Positions 1 through 7,534 of a stretch of DNA of 64,000 bases are shown here, one piece after another; position 1 is the stretch's first letter, and every line of letters starts with the position of its first letter. The DNA is from Ferrimonas balearica (GTDB taxonomy: Bacteria; Pseudomonadota; Gammaproteobacteria; Enterobacterales; Shewanellaceae), in assembly GCF_019802085.1 (NCBI RefSeq), contig NZ_JAHVHV010000003.1, positions 412,685-476,684 of the forward strand, written 5' to 3'. The notes beneath the pieces are model-generated. The model searched no databases. It was given only the letters and a program-made list of their open reading frames with translations, and was not told the DNA's origin. The translations under genes and the position numbers were made by a program.

Positions 1-68
1 ACGGTTACGACCCGGTGACCCAGATGCAGGAGACCAAAGTGTCCCTGTGCCAGATCGAGAAAGCGTAA
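1..68 (+). CDS. Formate dehydrogenase catalytic subunit, C-terminal end (partial)
   Basis: Only the last 21 codons and the TAA stop (66-68) are inside the window; the reading frame is open from base 3. The tail is too short to identify alone. The call rests on position: it lies 14 bases upstream of the iron-sulfur subunit and the cytochrome b subunit, the usual order for the large molybdo- or tungsto-pterin subunit of a respiratory formate dehydrogenase. The body of the protein cannot be examined here. Confidence 0.6.
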   Translation, partial: GYDPVTQMQETKVSLCQIEKA

Positions 69-82
69 GGAGTAACTGACTC

Positions 83-655
83 ATGGCAACCATGAAATTT
101 ATGTGTGACACCAAGCGCTGCATCGAGTGTAACGGCTGTGTCACTGCGTGTAAGAACGAAAACGACGCCGCCCTGGAATGGGGCATCCAGCGTCGCCGTG
201 TGGTCACCATCAACGACGGTGTGCCCGGCGAAGCCTCCATCTCCGTCGCTTGCATGCACTGCGCCGACGCCCCCTGTATGAAGGTGTGCCCGGTCAACGT
301 GTTCAGCAAGACCGAAGACGGCATCGTGCTGCACGACAAAGAGCGCTGCATCGGCTGTGGCTACTGCCTGTACGCCTGCCCCTTCGGCGCCCCGCAGTTC
401 CCGAAAAAGGCCGTGTTCGGCTCCAAGGGCAAGATGGACAAGTGCACCTTCTGTGCCGGCGGCCCCAACACCGAGGCCGGCTCCGCCAAGGAGAAGGCCC
501 TGTACGGTGCCAACCGGATCGCCGAAGGCAAGCTGCCGATGTGTGCCGAGCTGTGTTCCACCAAGGCCCTGCTGGCGGGCGATGCGGGCATGGTGTCCGA
601 CATCTACCGTGAGCGTGTGGTCACCCGTGGCCACAAAGACGGTGCCTGGGGCTAA
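83..655 (+). CDS. Formate dehydrogenase iron-sulfur (beta) subunit
   Basis: This 190-residue ferredoxin-type protein would carry electrons from the pterin subunit to the membrane cytochrome b. Four cysteine clusters are visible. The first is C13, C16, C19, C23; the second is a CxxCxxxxCxxxCP motif near residue 60; the third is a CxxCxxCxxxCP motif near residue 92. The fourth is split, CxxC near 121 plus CxxxC near 158. This is the four-[4Fe-4S] layout of the FdhB/HybA/DmsB family. It lacks the C-terminal membrane anchor helix of E. coli FdnH, so it is the shorter soluble type seen in Shewanella-like Fdh. The start has a good AGGAG upstream. It sits 14 bases after the catalytic subunit and 51 before the cytochrome. 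Confidence 0.93.
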   Translation: MATMKFMCDTKRCIECNGCVTACKNENDAALEWGIQRRRVVTINDGVPGEASISVACMHCADAPCMKVCPVNVFSKTEDGIVLHDKERCIGCGYCLYACPFGAPQFPKKAVFGSKGKMDKCTFCAGGPNTEAGSAKEKALYGANRIAEGKLPMCAELCSTKALLAGDAGMVSDIYRERVVTRGHKDGAWG

Positions 656-706
656 GCCCTGATCGGCCGGGGCGGCATGCCGCCCCGGCCAAGCTAAGGA
701 GCATGT

Positions 707-1693
707 ATGTTCTCTAACCCAATCAAAGCCGCCCTGGTGGCTTTCTCCCTGCTGTTCTCCGGGCTGGCCCTGGCGAACGGTGGCGAGATCGCGCCTCAGG
801 CGGGGAACGAAGCGGAAGTGCTGTGGCAGGCGATCCAGCAGGGCGCCGAAGGCCGCACCACCTCCGTCAACGAGTTCCACCCCCAGCTGATCAACGCCTA
901 CGACGAGCGGATGCTGGACTGGCGTAACGACTGGCTCTCCTACGGCCTGTTCGCTGCCCTGTTCGGCATGATCGCGGTGTTCGTGCTGTTCATCGCCGTC
1001 AACGGCATCTCCAAGCTGGAGAAGGGCTTCTCCGGCAAGATGGTGTACCGCTGGTCCAAGGCGGACGTGGCGATCCACTGGCTGGGGGCCATCCCCTGCC
1101 TGCTGCTGATCCTCACTGGCCTGGTGCTGCTGTCCGGCAAGTTCATCATTGAACCCCTGCTCGGTCAGGGCGCCTTCTCCGCCATGGCGGCGGTGGCCAA
1201 GCCGGTGCACGACTACATGGCAATCCCCTTCATGCTGGGCTGGTTGCTGATGAGCGTGAAGTGGGCCAAGAACCAGATCCCCGCCAAGTACGACATCGAC
1301 TGGTTTATGGTGGTGGGCGGCTACATCAACTTCGGTCCCTTCAAGGGCAAGCACCCCCACGCGGGCTTTGCCAACGCCGGTGAGAAGCTGTGGTTCTGGG
1401 CCTTCGTGATCTTCGGCGCCGTGGTCTCCGTGACCGGCATGATCCTGCTGTTCCCGAACCTGTTCGAGCCCAGCCGGACCCTGAGCCTGATCGCCCTGCT
1501 GGCCCACGCCGGCGCGGCGATCATCATCTGTGCCTTCTCCATCGTCCACATCTTCATGGCCACCGTGATGTCCGAGGGCGGCATGGAGTGCATGGTGTCC
1601 GGTTACTGCGACGAGAACTGGGCGATCCAGCACCACGACCTTTGGTACGACGAGATCAAGGCCAACGGCACCCTGAAATACCAGCAGAAGTGA
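707..1693 (+). CDS. Formate dehydrogenase cytochrome b (gamma) subunit
   Basis: This 328-residue membrane protein anchors formate dehydrogenase and passes electrons to quinone. It starts with a signal-like hydrophobic stretch ending near ALAN, followed by a short periplasmic segment. A first membrane helix (about residues 78-102) precedes the four-helix cytochrome b561-type domain (about 120-300). Histidines suited to haem binding lie in the HWLGAIP helix, the PVHDYM segment and the last helix. The extra N-terminal signal and helix make it longer than E. coli FdnI (about 217 residues) and like the Shewanella/epsilonproteobacterial FdhC type. AAGGAG precedes the ATG. A strong terminator at 1731-1756 closes the operon. 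Confidence 0.9.
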   Translation: MFSNPIKAALVAFSLLFSGLALANGGEIAPQAGNEAEVLWQAIQQGAEGRTTSVNEFHPQLINAYDERMLDWRNDWLSYGLFAALFGMIAVFVLFIAVNGISKLEKGFSGKMVYRWSKADVAIHWLGAIPCLLLILTGLVLLSGKFIIEPLLGQGAFSAMAAVAKPVHDYMAIPFMLGWLLMSVKWAKNQIPAKYDIDWFMVVGGYINFGPFKGKHPHAGFANAGEKLWFWAFVIFGAVVSVTGMILLFPNLFEPSRTLSLIALLAHAGAAIIICAFSIVHIFMATVMSEGGMECMVSGYCDENWAIQHHDLWYDEIKANGTLKYQQK

Positions 1694-1730
1694 ACCGGGC
1701 CTGAGCCCGACCCACTGCACTGCCAATAAG

Positions 1731-1756
1731 AGCGCCCCCACCGGGGCGCTTTTTTT
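1731..1756 (+). terminator. Intrinsic terminator of the formate dehydrogenase operon
   Basis: An AGCGCCCC / GGGGCGCT stem with a short loop is followed directly by a run of T, 37 bases after the cytochrome subunit stop. Confidence 0.9.
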
Positions 1757-2098
1757 GTCCCCAGTGCCCGGGCAGAATCGCCGCCTTTTCCCGAAAGATT
1801 GTCGACAGCCCTGGGTCAAAAACCGAACCCAGTTCGTAAATGCGCGACAATCTGTCCCAAAAAAGTTCCGGGTAACACTTTGGCAACACGATGATTTGCT
1901 GACCGGATCGCATTTTTGACAATTGGCCTGACCCCTTTGCCCCAGTCTGTGACCCGTCCCCTCCACAGCACCGGATCGAATCCCTATGCTGGGGCCACCT
2001 AGCAAGCCGGTTGCCTGATTGCAATCGAACTTGGGTCGATTTTGCACCAATCAGGTCACGCAGGGGCCATCGCCCTCCTGCCACCCACGGGAGCCTTT
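1757..2098. other. Intergenic leader with a nested inverted repeat
   Basis: No gene is supported in these 340 bases. They contain a nested dyad. The outer arms are AGATTGTCG (1796-1804) and CGACAATCT (1845-1853), a perfect 9-base match. The inner arms are CTGGGT (1811-1816) and ACCCAG (1827-1832). A TTGACA-like hexamer lies at 1916-1921, without a convincing -10. A weak FNR-like dyad (CTGAT-N4-ATCGA, 2015-2028) lies 71 bases before the downstream start codon. The segment probably holds the control region of the radical SAM gene at 2099; the exact elements are inferred. Confidence 0.5.
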
Positions 2099-3433
2099 AT
2101 GTCATTAGCCGAACGCGCCTTAAACAACGCCGCCATCCGCGACAGCGCCAAGATCACCACGCCGCGCTGGATGCTCGACGGCCTTGAGCACATGATGCAG
2201 CACTACACCAAGCGGCATCTGTGTCTCGACACCCAGGCGTGCGACACCATCCCGGCCCCCATGCCCGGCCGCAAGTACATGCTGTACATGCACGTGCCCT
2301 TCTGCCACACCCTGTGCAGCTTCTGCACCTTCCACCGTTTCCTGTTCCGTGAGGACAAGGCACGGGCCTACTTCGTGGCCCTGCGCAAGGAGATGGAGAT
2401 GGCCAAGGCCCTGGGCTACGACTTCGAGGAGCTCTACATCGGCGGTGGCACCACCACGGTGCTGGTGGATGAGCTGGCCCGCACCATCGAGCACGCCCGC
2501 AACCTGTTCCCGGGGATCAAGCAGGTCTCCTGCGAGTCCGACCCCCTGCACCTGACCTCCACCGAGTTCACCCAGCTGCATGGCCTGGTGGACCGCCTCT
2601 CCGTGGGCGTTCAGAGCTTCGACCGCGACATCCTGGCCCGCACCGACCGGCTGGAGAAATTTGGCGAGCCGGAGGTGGTGTACGAGAAGCTGCTGCGGGC
2701 CAAGGACAACTTCCCGATCCTCAACGTCGACATGATCTTCGGCTTCCAGGGGCAGACCGAAGAGGTGCTGCTGCGGGACATGGAGATGCTGACCCGCCTC
2801 GGCCCCCGTCAGATCACCACCTACCCGCTGATGGTGACCCACCAGACCCGCAAGAGCGCCAAGGGCAACCTGGCCAACGGTCAGCAGGACGTGCGCAAGG
2901 ACTACGAACTGATCCTCAACACCCTGAACGGGCACTACGATCAGCTCACCGCCTGGTCCTTCGGCAAGAGCAACGACGAGGGCTTCGACGAGTACGTGGT
3001 CAACTACGACGACTACCTCGGCCTGGGCTCCGGCAGCTTCAGCTTCCTGCACGACACCCTGTACGTGAACAGCTTCTCCCTGCGCCGCTACCAGGAGAAG
3101 ATCGCCAGCGGCAAGATGGGCGTGGAGTCCTCCAAGCACTACAGCCGTCATGCGGTGATGCAATACCGCTTCCTGCTCAGCCTGTTCGGCGGCCGACTGT
3201 CCAAGTCCTACTTCAAGGACAACTTCGGCACCAGCCCTTACATCGGCCTGGCGAAGGAGATGGCCTTTATGCACGCCACCGGCAGCGTCAAGCAGGACCC
3301 CCAGGATCCCGACAAGCTGCAGGCCACCCCCAACGGCCTGATGATGGGCCTGCTGATGATGAAGAACTTCTACGCCGGCATGGACAACGTCCGGGCGGAG
3401 CTGCGCCGACCACTGGGCGCCAACGACATGTAA
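2099..3433 (+). CDS. HemN-like radical SAM protein (coproporphyrinogen III oxidase family)
   Basis: This 444-residue protein has the radical SAM cluster motif CxxxCxxC (CHTLCSFC, about residue 68), preceded by YMHVPF as in HemN. A GGGT nucleotide-binding motif follows (IGGGTTT, about residue 119). The HemN family includes true coproporphyrinogen III dehydrogenase, haem-degrading or haem-chaperone proteins (HutW/ChuW, HemW) and others. The residue after the cluster differs from HemN (CTFHRF instead of CGC), and a clear hemN exists at 28411, so a different substrate is likely. I chose ATG 2099 over the upstream frame opening at 2042 because homology-like sequence begins there. It stands alone between its own leader and a terminator. 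Confidence 0.75.
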   Translation: MSLAERALNNAAIRDSAKITTPRWMLDGLEHMMQHYTKRHLCLDTQACDTIPAPMPGRKYMLYMHVPFCHTLCSFCTFHRFLFREDKARAYFVALRKEMEMAKALGYDFEELYIGGGTTTVLVDELARTIEHARNLFPGIKQVSCESDPLHLTSTEFTQLHGLVDRLSVGVQSFDRDILARTDRLEKFGEPEVVYEKLLRAKDNFPILNVDMIFGFQGQTEEVLLRDMEMLTRLGPRQITTYPLMVTHQTRKSAKGNLANGQQDVRKDYELILNTLNGHYDQLTAWSFGKSNDEGFDEYVVNYDDYLGLGSGSFSFLHDTLYVNSFSLRRYQEKIASGKMGVESSKHYSRHAVMQYRFLLSLFGGRLSKSYFKDNFGTSPYIGLAKEMAFMHATGSVKQDPQDPDKLQATPNGLMMGLLMMKNFYAGMDNVRAELRRPLGANDM

Positions 3434-3439
3434 CGCGAC

Positions 3440-3464
3440 GCGGGGGCCTGAGGGCCCCCGTTTT
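3440..3464 (+). terminator. Intrinsic terminator after the radical SAM gene
   Basis: GGGGGCC / GGCCCCC stem with a TGAG-like loop, followed by TTTT, a few bases after the stop at 3433. Confidence 0.75.
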
Positions 3465-3475
3465 GTGACCCGCGG

Positions 3476-3504
3476 ATGACAAGCCGCCATGGGCAACGGA
3501 TAAT
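3476..3504 (+). promoter_or_regulatory. Sigma-70 promoter of the PfkB-family kinase gene
   Basis: ATGACA (3476-3481) and GATAAT (3499-3504) are separated by 17 bases. The expected transcript start near 3511 leaves almost no leader for ATG 3517, so it supports ATG 3535 as the translation start. Confidence 0.55.
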
Positions 3505-3534
3505 CGGGACACCCTGATGCCAAGAGCCAACCCC

Positions 3535-4377
3535 ATGAGCCGAGTCCTGATCATCGCCAACCTCAACTGTGACCACATCCTGCGCCTCAACCGCCCCTTG
3601 AGCTCCGGCGCCCGGATCCACTACGAGGATCTGGGTCACCGCATCGGGGGCGGGGCCACCAACACCGGACTGGGACTGGTGTGGGCCGGCCACCAGGTGG
3701 AGCTGGTCAGCCAGGTGGGCGACGACGAACTGGGGGACTGGCTGCTGGCGGAAGCCTGCAGCCTGGGGCTCAACTGCGACCGGGTCCACCGCCTGGCAGG
3801 CCCCACCCAGTCGCTGCAGTTGCTGATGGAACCCAATGGCGAGCGCACCATACTGCGCCCCAACCGCCCCCGGCTGCTGCTGCCCCAGCGCATCGACTGG
3901 GCCCCGGTGGACGCCCTCTACGTCAACCTCTCCGCGGAACACCTGCCCCGGCTGATGAACGAAGCCCGGCCCCACAGCCTGGTGGTGGCCCAGCTGCCCA
4001 AGGATCTGGCCTCCCGCCCCTGTCACTACCTGATCACCTCCCAGGACGATCTGGCCCAGCACGGCCTCTCCCCGTCGTTCGAGTGGGCCCGGGGGATCGC
4101 CGGCGACCAGCTGCGGGCCTTTATCGTCACCCGGGGTGCCGATGGCGCCGACGCCTTCACCGCCGAGGGGCAGCATCACCAGGCGGCGGTGCCCGCCCAT
4201 ATGGTGGACAGCACCGGGGCCGGCGACTGCTACGCCGCGGGGCTGATCCACGGCCTGCTGAGCCACGGCGCGCTGCCCCAAGCGATGAACGAGGCCGCCC
4301 AATGGGCCGCCTTCGCCGTGTCGGCAGAGAGCTCCATTCCCCCCGTCAGCCTGCGCCGCCATCTGCAATCGGTCTGA
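3535..4377 (+). CDS. PfkB-family carbohydrate/nucleoside kinase
   Basis: This 280-residue protein belongs to the ribokinase/PfkB family of ATP-dependent sugar or nucleoside kinases. The N-terminal GGGATNT segment and the C-terminal signature DSTGAGDCYAAG (near residue 230) are present; the Asp of GAGD is the catalytic base. Length is normal for the family. The substrate cannot be read from sequence and the neighbours give no hint. ATG 3535 has AAGAG nine bases upstream and fits the promoter at 3476-3504; the alternative ATG at 3517 would add six residues. The next gene has its own promoter. Confidence 0.85.
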   Translation: MSRVLIIANLNCDHILRLNRPLSSGARIHYEDLGHRIGGGATNTGLGLVWAGHQVELVSQVGDDELGDWLLAEACSLGLNCDRVHRLAGPTQSLQLLMEPNGERTILRPNRPRLLLPQRIDWAPVDALYVNLSAEHLPRLMNEARPHSLVVAQLPKDLASRPCHYLITSQDDLAQHGLSPSFEWARGIAGDQLRAFIVTRGADGADAFTAEGQHHQAAVPAHMVDSTGAGDCYAAGLIHGLLSHGALPQAMNEAAQWAAFAVSAESSIPPVSLRRHLQSV

Positions 4378-4384
4378 ACCCGCC

Positions 4385-4413
4385 TTGACGCTGGTGGGGT
4401 TTTGAACCATAAC
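4385..4413 (+). promoter_or_regulatory. Sigma-70 promoter of the diguanylate cyclase gene
   Basis: TTGACG (4385-4390) and CATAAC (4408-4413) with 17-base spacing, about 36 bases of leader before ATG 4456. Confidence 0.55.
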
Positions 4414-4455
4414 GGGTTAAACTTTCACGCTTTTTAAACGCAACCCAGGGACCCT

Positions 4456-5511
4456 ATGGAACTGGACCCCAGGCCGGTACAGCACAAAGGAATGCAGTGG
4501 CTGCTGATGTTTGCCACCCTGGCCCTGCTGGCCAGCTGGCTGCTGTACGAACTTCCCCACGGCCTCGTGCGCCAACTGCCCCACCTGGTGGGCGCCGGCC
4601 TCTGCGCGGGCCTTTGGCTGGCCAACCGCGCCGCCAGCCGGCGCCGTCGCTTCGAGCTGGTGGTGGCCATCGAGTGGCAGGCCCTGGTGCTGGGGCTGCT
4701 GATGGCCTGGATGCTGGCCACCCGGGTCTACACCGAGCCGGCCCACGTCTTTCCCCTGTTCTCCGCCTACGTGATGTTCGTGATGGCCACGGTGCTGGGC
4801 CTGCACAGTGCCGACAGGGCCCTGCTGCTGTGCATCCTGCCCTCCACCCTGGTGCTGCTGTGGCCCAATCAGGCCCCCTGGTGGCAGGAGGCGGCCACCC
4901 TGACCATCGCCCTCTACCTGGGCCTCTCCACCCGCCGCCAGCTCAACCTGTGGATGCGCATGAGCCAGGCCCAGCTGCGCCAGAACCGGCGATTGCTGGA
5001 GAAGTTTCGCACCCTCTCCAACCAGGACCCCCTCACCGGCCTGGCCAACCGCCGCTATCTCGAACAGCGGCTCGATCAGGCGGTGGCCGAGGCCAAGCGC
5101 ACCAAGGGGGCCCTGGCGCTGATCCTGCTGGATGTGGACTACTTCAAGCGCTACAACGATCACTTCGGTCACCAGGCCGGTGACGAGTGCCTCAAGACGG
5201 TGGCCCAGATCCTGCGCCAGTCCAGCCGCCGCCAGTCGGACATCCTGGCACGCCTGGGTGGGGAGGAGTTCGTGCTGTTGCTGCCCGCCACCGATCGCCG
5301 GGGCGCCCTGCGCCTGGCCCAGGAGATCGAGACCCGACTCAAGGACGCCGGCCTGCCTCACCCGGGCTCCACCATCTCCCCCCGGGTCACCCTGAGCCAG
5401 GGGGTGGCCCAGTGGTACCCGGGGCTGTCCGCCCAAAGTTTGCTGCACCAGGCGGACAAGGCGATGTACCAGGCCAAGCTGTCCGGCCGCAACGGGATCC
5501 AGGCGGCCTGA
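4456..5511 (+). CDS. Membrane-bound diguanylate cyclase (GGDEF)
   Basis: This 351-residue enzyme should make cyclic di-GMP from two GTP. About five to six hydrophobic helices fill residues 15-160 (an integral-membrane sensor of unnamed type). A short coiled-coil-like linker leads into a GGDEF domain (about 185-350). The DPLTGLANRR start of the domain, a DVDYFKRYND metal site and an intact GGEEF active site are visible. An RxxD inhibitory site (RQSD) sits exactly five residues before GGEEF, so product inhibition is expected. The gene is monocistronic, with its own promoter and a terminator at 5519-5543. The sensed signal is unknown. Confidence 0.9.
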   Translation: MELDPRPVQHKGMQWLLMFATLALLASWLLYELPHGLVRQLPHLVGAGLCAGLWLANRAASRRRRFELVVAIEWQALVLGLLMAWMLATRVYTEPAHVFPLFSAYVMFVMATVLGLHSADRALLLCILPSTLVLLWPNQAPWWQEAATLTIALYLGLSTRRQLNLWMRMSQAQLRQNRRLLEKFRTLSNQDPLTGLANRRYLEQRLDQAVAEAKRTKGALALILLDVDYFKRYNDHFGHQAGDECLKTVAQILRQSSRRQSDILARLGGEEFVLLLPATDRRGALRLAQEIETRLKDAGLPHPGSTISPRVTLSQGVAQWYPGLSAQSLLHQADKAMYQAKLSGRNGIQAA

Positions 5512-5518
5512 AACCAAA

Positions 5519-5543
5519 CAGCGCGCCCAAAGGCGCGCTGTAC
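5519..5543. terminator. Hairpin between convergent genes
   Basis: CAGCGCGCC / GGCGCGCTG stem with an AAAG-type loop lies between the diguanylate cyclase (+) and the ETF-QO gene (-). The flanking T/A runs are weak, so termination strength is uncertain. Confidence 0.55.
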
Positions 5544-5546
5544 TGA

Positions 5547-7181
5547 TCACATGTTGGGGTAGTTGGGCCCACCGCCCCCTTCCGGGGTCACCCAGGTGAT
5601 GTTCTGACTGGGATCCTTGATGTCGCAGGTCTTGCAGTGCAGACAGTTGGCGGCGTTGATCTGAAGCCTTGGCTCCCCCGCCTCCTCCACCATCTCGTAC
5701 ACCCCCGCCGGGCAGTAGCGCTGCGCCGGCTCATCGAACTGCGCCAGGTTCACCGTCACCGGGATCGCCGCGTCCGTCAGCTTGAGGTGACAGGGCTGAT
5801 CCTCGTCGTGGTAAGTGTTGGAGAGGAACACCGAGGAGAGGCGATCAAAACTCAGCTTACCGTCCGGCTTGGGGTAGGCGATCGCCTCATAATCGCCGGC
5901 GGGCTTGAGCTGGGCGTGATCCAGGTGATTGTCCTTCAACGTCAGCGGCAACTGACCGCCAAACAGGTTCTGATCGATGAAGTTGAATGCGCCCCCCAGC
6001 AGGCTGCCGAACTTGTGCATCGCCGGGCCGAAGTTGCGGGAGCGGTACAGCTCATCGAACAGCCAGGATCCCTTGAAGCGGGTCTCCATCTCCTGAAGAT
6101 CCTCCCCGGCCTGACCGCCATTGGCCAGGTGATCCGCCACCAGCTCCGCCGCCAGCATGCCGGATTTCATCGCCGTGTGGCTGCCCTTGATCTTGGCGAA
6201 GTTCAGGGTGCCGGCGTCACAGCCGATCAGCAGGCCACCGGGGAAGTGCATCTTGGGCAGGGCGTTGAAGCCCCCCTTGGCGATGGCCCGGGCCCCATAG
6301 GCCACCCGCTCGCCGCCCGCCAGGTGGGCCGAGATCACCGGGTGGGTCTTGAAGCGCTGGAACTCCTCGAAGGGGTTCAGGTAGGGGTTGTCGTAGTTGA
6401 GATCGACGATAAGGCCCACCAGCACCTGGTTGTCGTCGCCGTGATAGAGGAAGCCGCCGCCGGAGGCGCCGTGCTCATCCAGCGGCCAGCCGCCGCTGTG
6501 GATCACCTTGCCCGATTGGTGCTGCCCCTCGGGCAGTTGCCAGATCTCCTTGAAGCCCAGACCGTAGTGCTGAGCGGTGCGGCCGGCATCCAGGTTGAAA
6601 CGCTGGATCAGCTGCTTGCCCAGGTGGCCACGGGCACCCTCGGCAAAGAGGGTGTAGCCGGCGCGCAGCTCCATGCCCGGCATGTAGCCGTCCTTCTCAC
6701 TGCCGTCCAGGGCCACCCCCATGTCACCGGTGATCACCCCGCGGATGGCGCCCTCCTCCTCGATGAGCGACGCTGCGGCGAATCCCGGGTAGATCTCCAC
6801 CCCCAGCGACTCCGCCTGCTCCGCCAGCCAGCGACACAGGTTACCCAGGCTGATGATGTAGTTGCCCTGGTTGTGCATGGTCTTGGGGGTCATCCAGTTG
6901 GGGAAACGACGTCCCCCGTCGGCCTTGAGCATCCAGATCTCGTCGTCGCTCACCGCCGTGGTGAGCGGCGCCCCCTGTGCTTTCCAGTCGGGCAGCAGCT
7001 CGTCCAGGGCCCGGGGCTCGAACACCGCCCCGGATAGGATATGGGCCCCCACTTCGGACCCCTTCTCCACCACGCAGACGTTCAGTTCGGCGTTGCGCTG
7101 CTTAAGCCGGATGGCGGCGGACAGCCCCGCCGGGCCGGCCCCCACCACCAGGACGTCAAACTCCATCGACTCGCGTTCCAT
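5547..7181 (-). CDS. etfD: Electron transfer flavoprotein-ubiquinone oxidoreductase
   Basis: This 544-residue enzyme (ETF-QO) takes electrons from reduced ETF, produced by acyl-CoA and amino-acid dehydrogenases, and passes them to ubiquinone at the inner membrane. An N-terminal FAD dinucleotide-binding motif (GAGPAGLSAA, about residue 12) is present. The C-terminal [4Fe-4S] ligands appear as a CPAGVYE cysteine and a CLHCKTC cluster. A hydrophobic ubiquinone-binding patch is typical of the family but not marked by a motif. Length matches the family. etfAB are not in the window. An ACGT-rich repeat at 7220-7237 lies just upstream and may be a regulator site. Confidence 0.95.
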   Translation of the reverse strand: MERESMEFDVLVVGAGPAGLSAAIRLKQRNAELNVCVVEKGSEVGAHILSGAVFEPRALDELLPDWKAQGAPLTTAVSDDEIWMLKADGGRRFPNWMTPKTMHNQGNYIISLGNLCRWLAEQAESLGVEIYPGFAAASLIEEEGAIRGVITGDMGVALDGSEKDGYMPGMELRAGYTLFAEGARGHLGKQLIQRFNLDAGRTAQHYGLGFKEIWQLPEGQHQSGKVIHSGGWPLDEHGASGGGFLYHGDDNQVLVGLIVDLNYDNPYLNPFEEFQRFKTHPVISAHLAGGERVAYGARAIAKGGFNALPKMHFPGGLLIGCDAGTLNFAKIKGSHTAMKSGMLAAELVADHLANGGQAGEDLQEMETRFKGSWLFDELYRSRNFGPAMHKFGSLLGGAFNFIDQNLFGGQLPLTLKDNHLDHAQLKPAGDYEAIAYPKPDGKLSFDRLSSVFLSNTYHDEDQPCHLKLTDAAIPVTVNLAQFDEPAQRYCPAGVYEMVEEAGEPRLQINAANCLHCKTCDIKDPSQNITWVTPEGGGGPNYPNM

Positions 7182-7219
7182 TCCTCTTCCTCGTCGGCAC
7201 GCCCTCTCTCACGAAGGGC

Positions 7220-7237
7220 TTACGTTTACGTTACCGT
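7220..7237. promoter_or_regulatory. Possible LiuR-type operator upstream of ETF-QO
   Basis: The sequence contains TTACGT twice, followed by TACCGT. This resembles the ACGT-containing sites recalled for LiuR, a MerR-family regulator of branched-chain amino acid and fatty acid degradation in Shewanella-like bacteria. It lies about 40 bases upstream of the ETF-QO start. Assignment is tentative. Confidence 0.3.
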
Positions 7238-7371
7238 CAGCTTACTGAAAAAGTGAGCAAGTTCACAGTGGAGGCCGTATGAGAGGGGAAACCCGGTGAA
7301 AGCCTGTGTGGCAACCGGGGGCAACAGAAGAATCAGCTCACGGCCCCGACCGGAAATGTGATCCAGGCTGA

Positions 7372-7401
7372 TTGTTCAAGGGGCTGGCTATACTTTACAC
7401 T
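7372..7401 (+). promoter_or_regulatory. Putative promoter of the moa leader
   Basis: TTGTTC (7372-7377) and TACACT (7396-7401) are separated by 18 bases; an overlapping TATACT at 7389-7394 is an alternative -10. Transcription would begin just before the riboswitch. Confidence 0.4.
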
Positions 7402-7415
7402 GCTAGCAGTTGTGA

Positions 7416-7524
7416 ACCGAGCCCGTCGGCGCCTAAGTCCAGAAACGGATATGGTTGGCGGGCCGTGGCGATAGGGCCACCGGGGTAGGCCGAGAAAGTC
7501 GACCTGCCTTCCTCTGTTTTAGGA
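7416..7524 (+). ncRNA. Molybdenum cofactor (Moco) riboswitch, moaA leader
   Basis: The leader directly before moaA closely resembles the E. coli moaA Moco RNA as I remember it. Shared blocks run in the same order. They are an AGCC...GCGCCT segment near 7420, GATATGGT near 7449, and GGCCGTGGCGAT near 7461. GGCCACCGGGG near 7475 follows, then a variable stem with a GAAA-type loop, and an identical GGAAAGGTG at 7522-7530 that includes the ribosome binding site. In E. coli this RNA lowers moaA expression when cofactor is plentiful. Control here probably acts on access to the AGGAAAGG site, inferred from its closeness to ATG 7535. Confidence 0.85.
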
Positions 7525-7534
7525 AAGGTGACAC

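Noticed and set aside
2015..2028. FNR box for the HemN-like gene
   Set aside because: Two mismatches in the dyad and no matching -10 downstream; kept only as a weak note in the intergenic entry.
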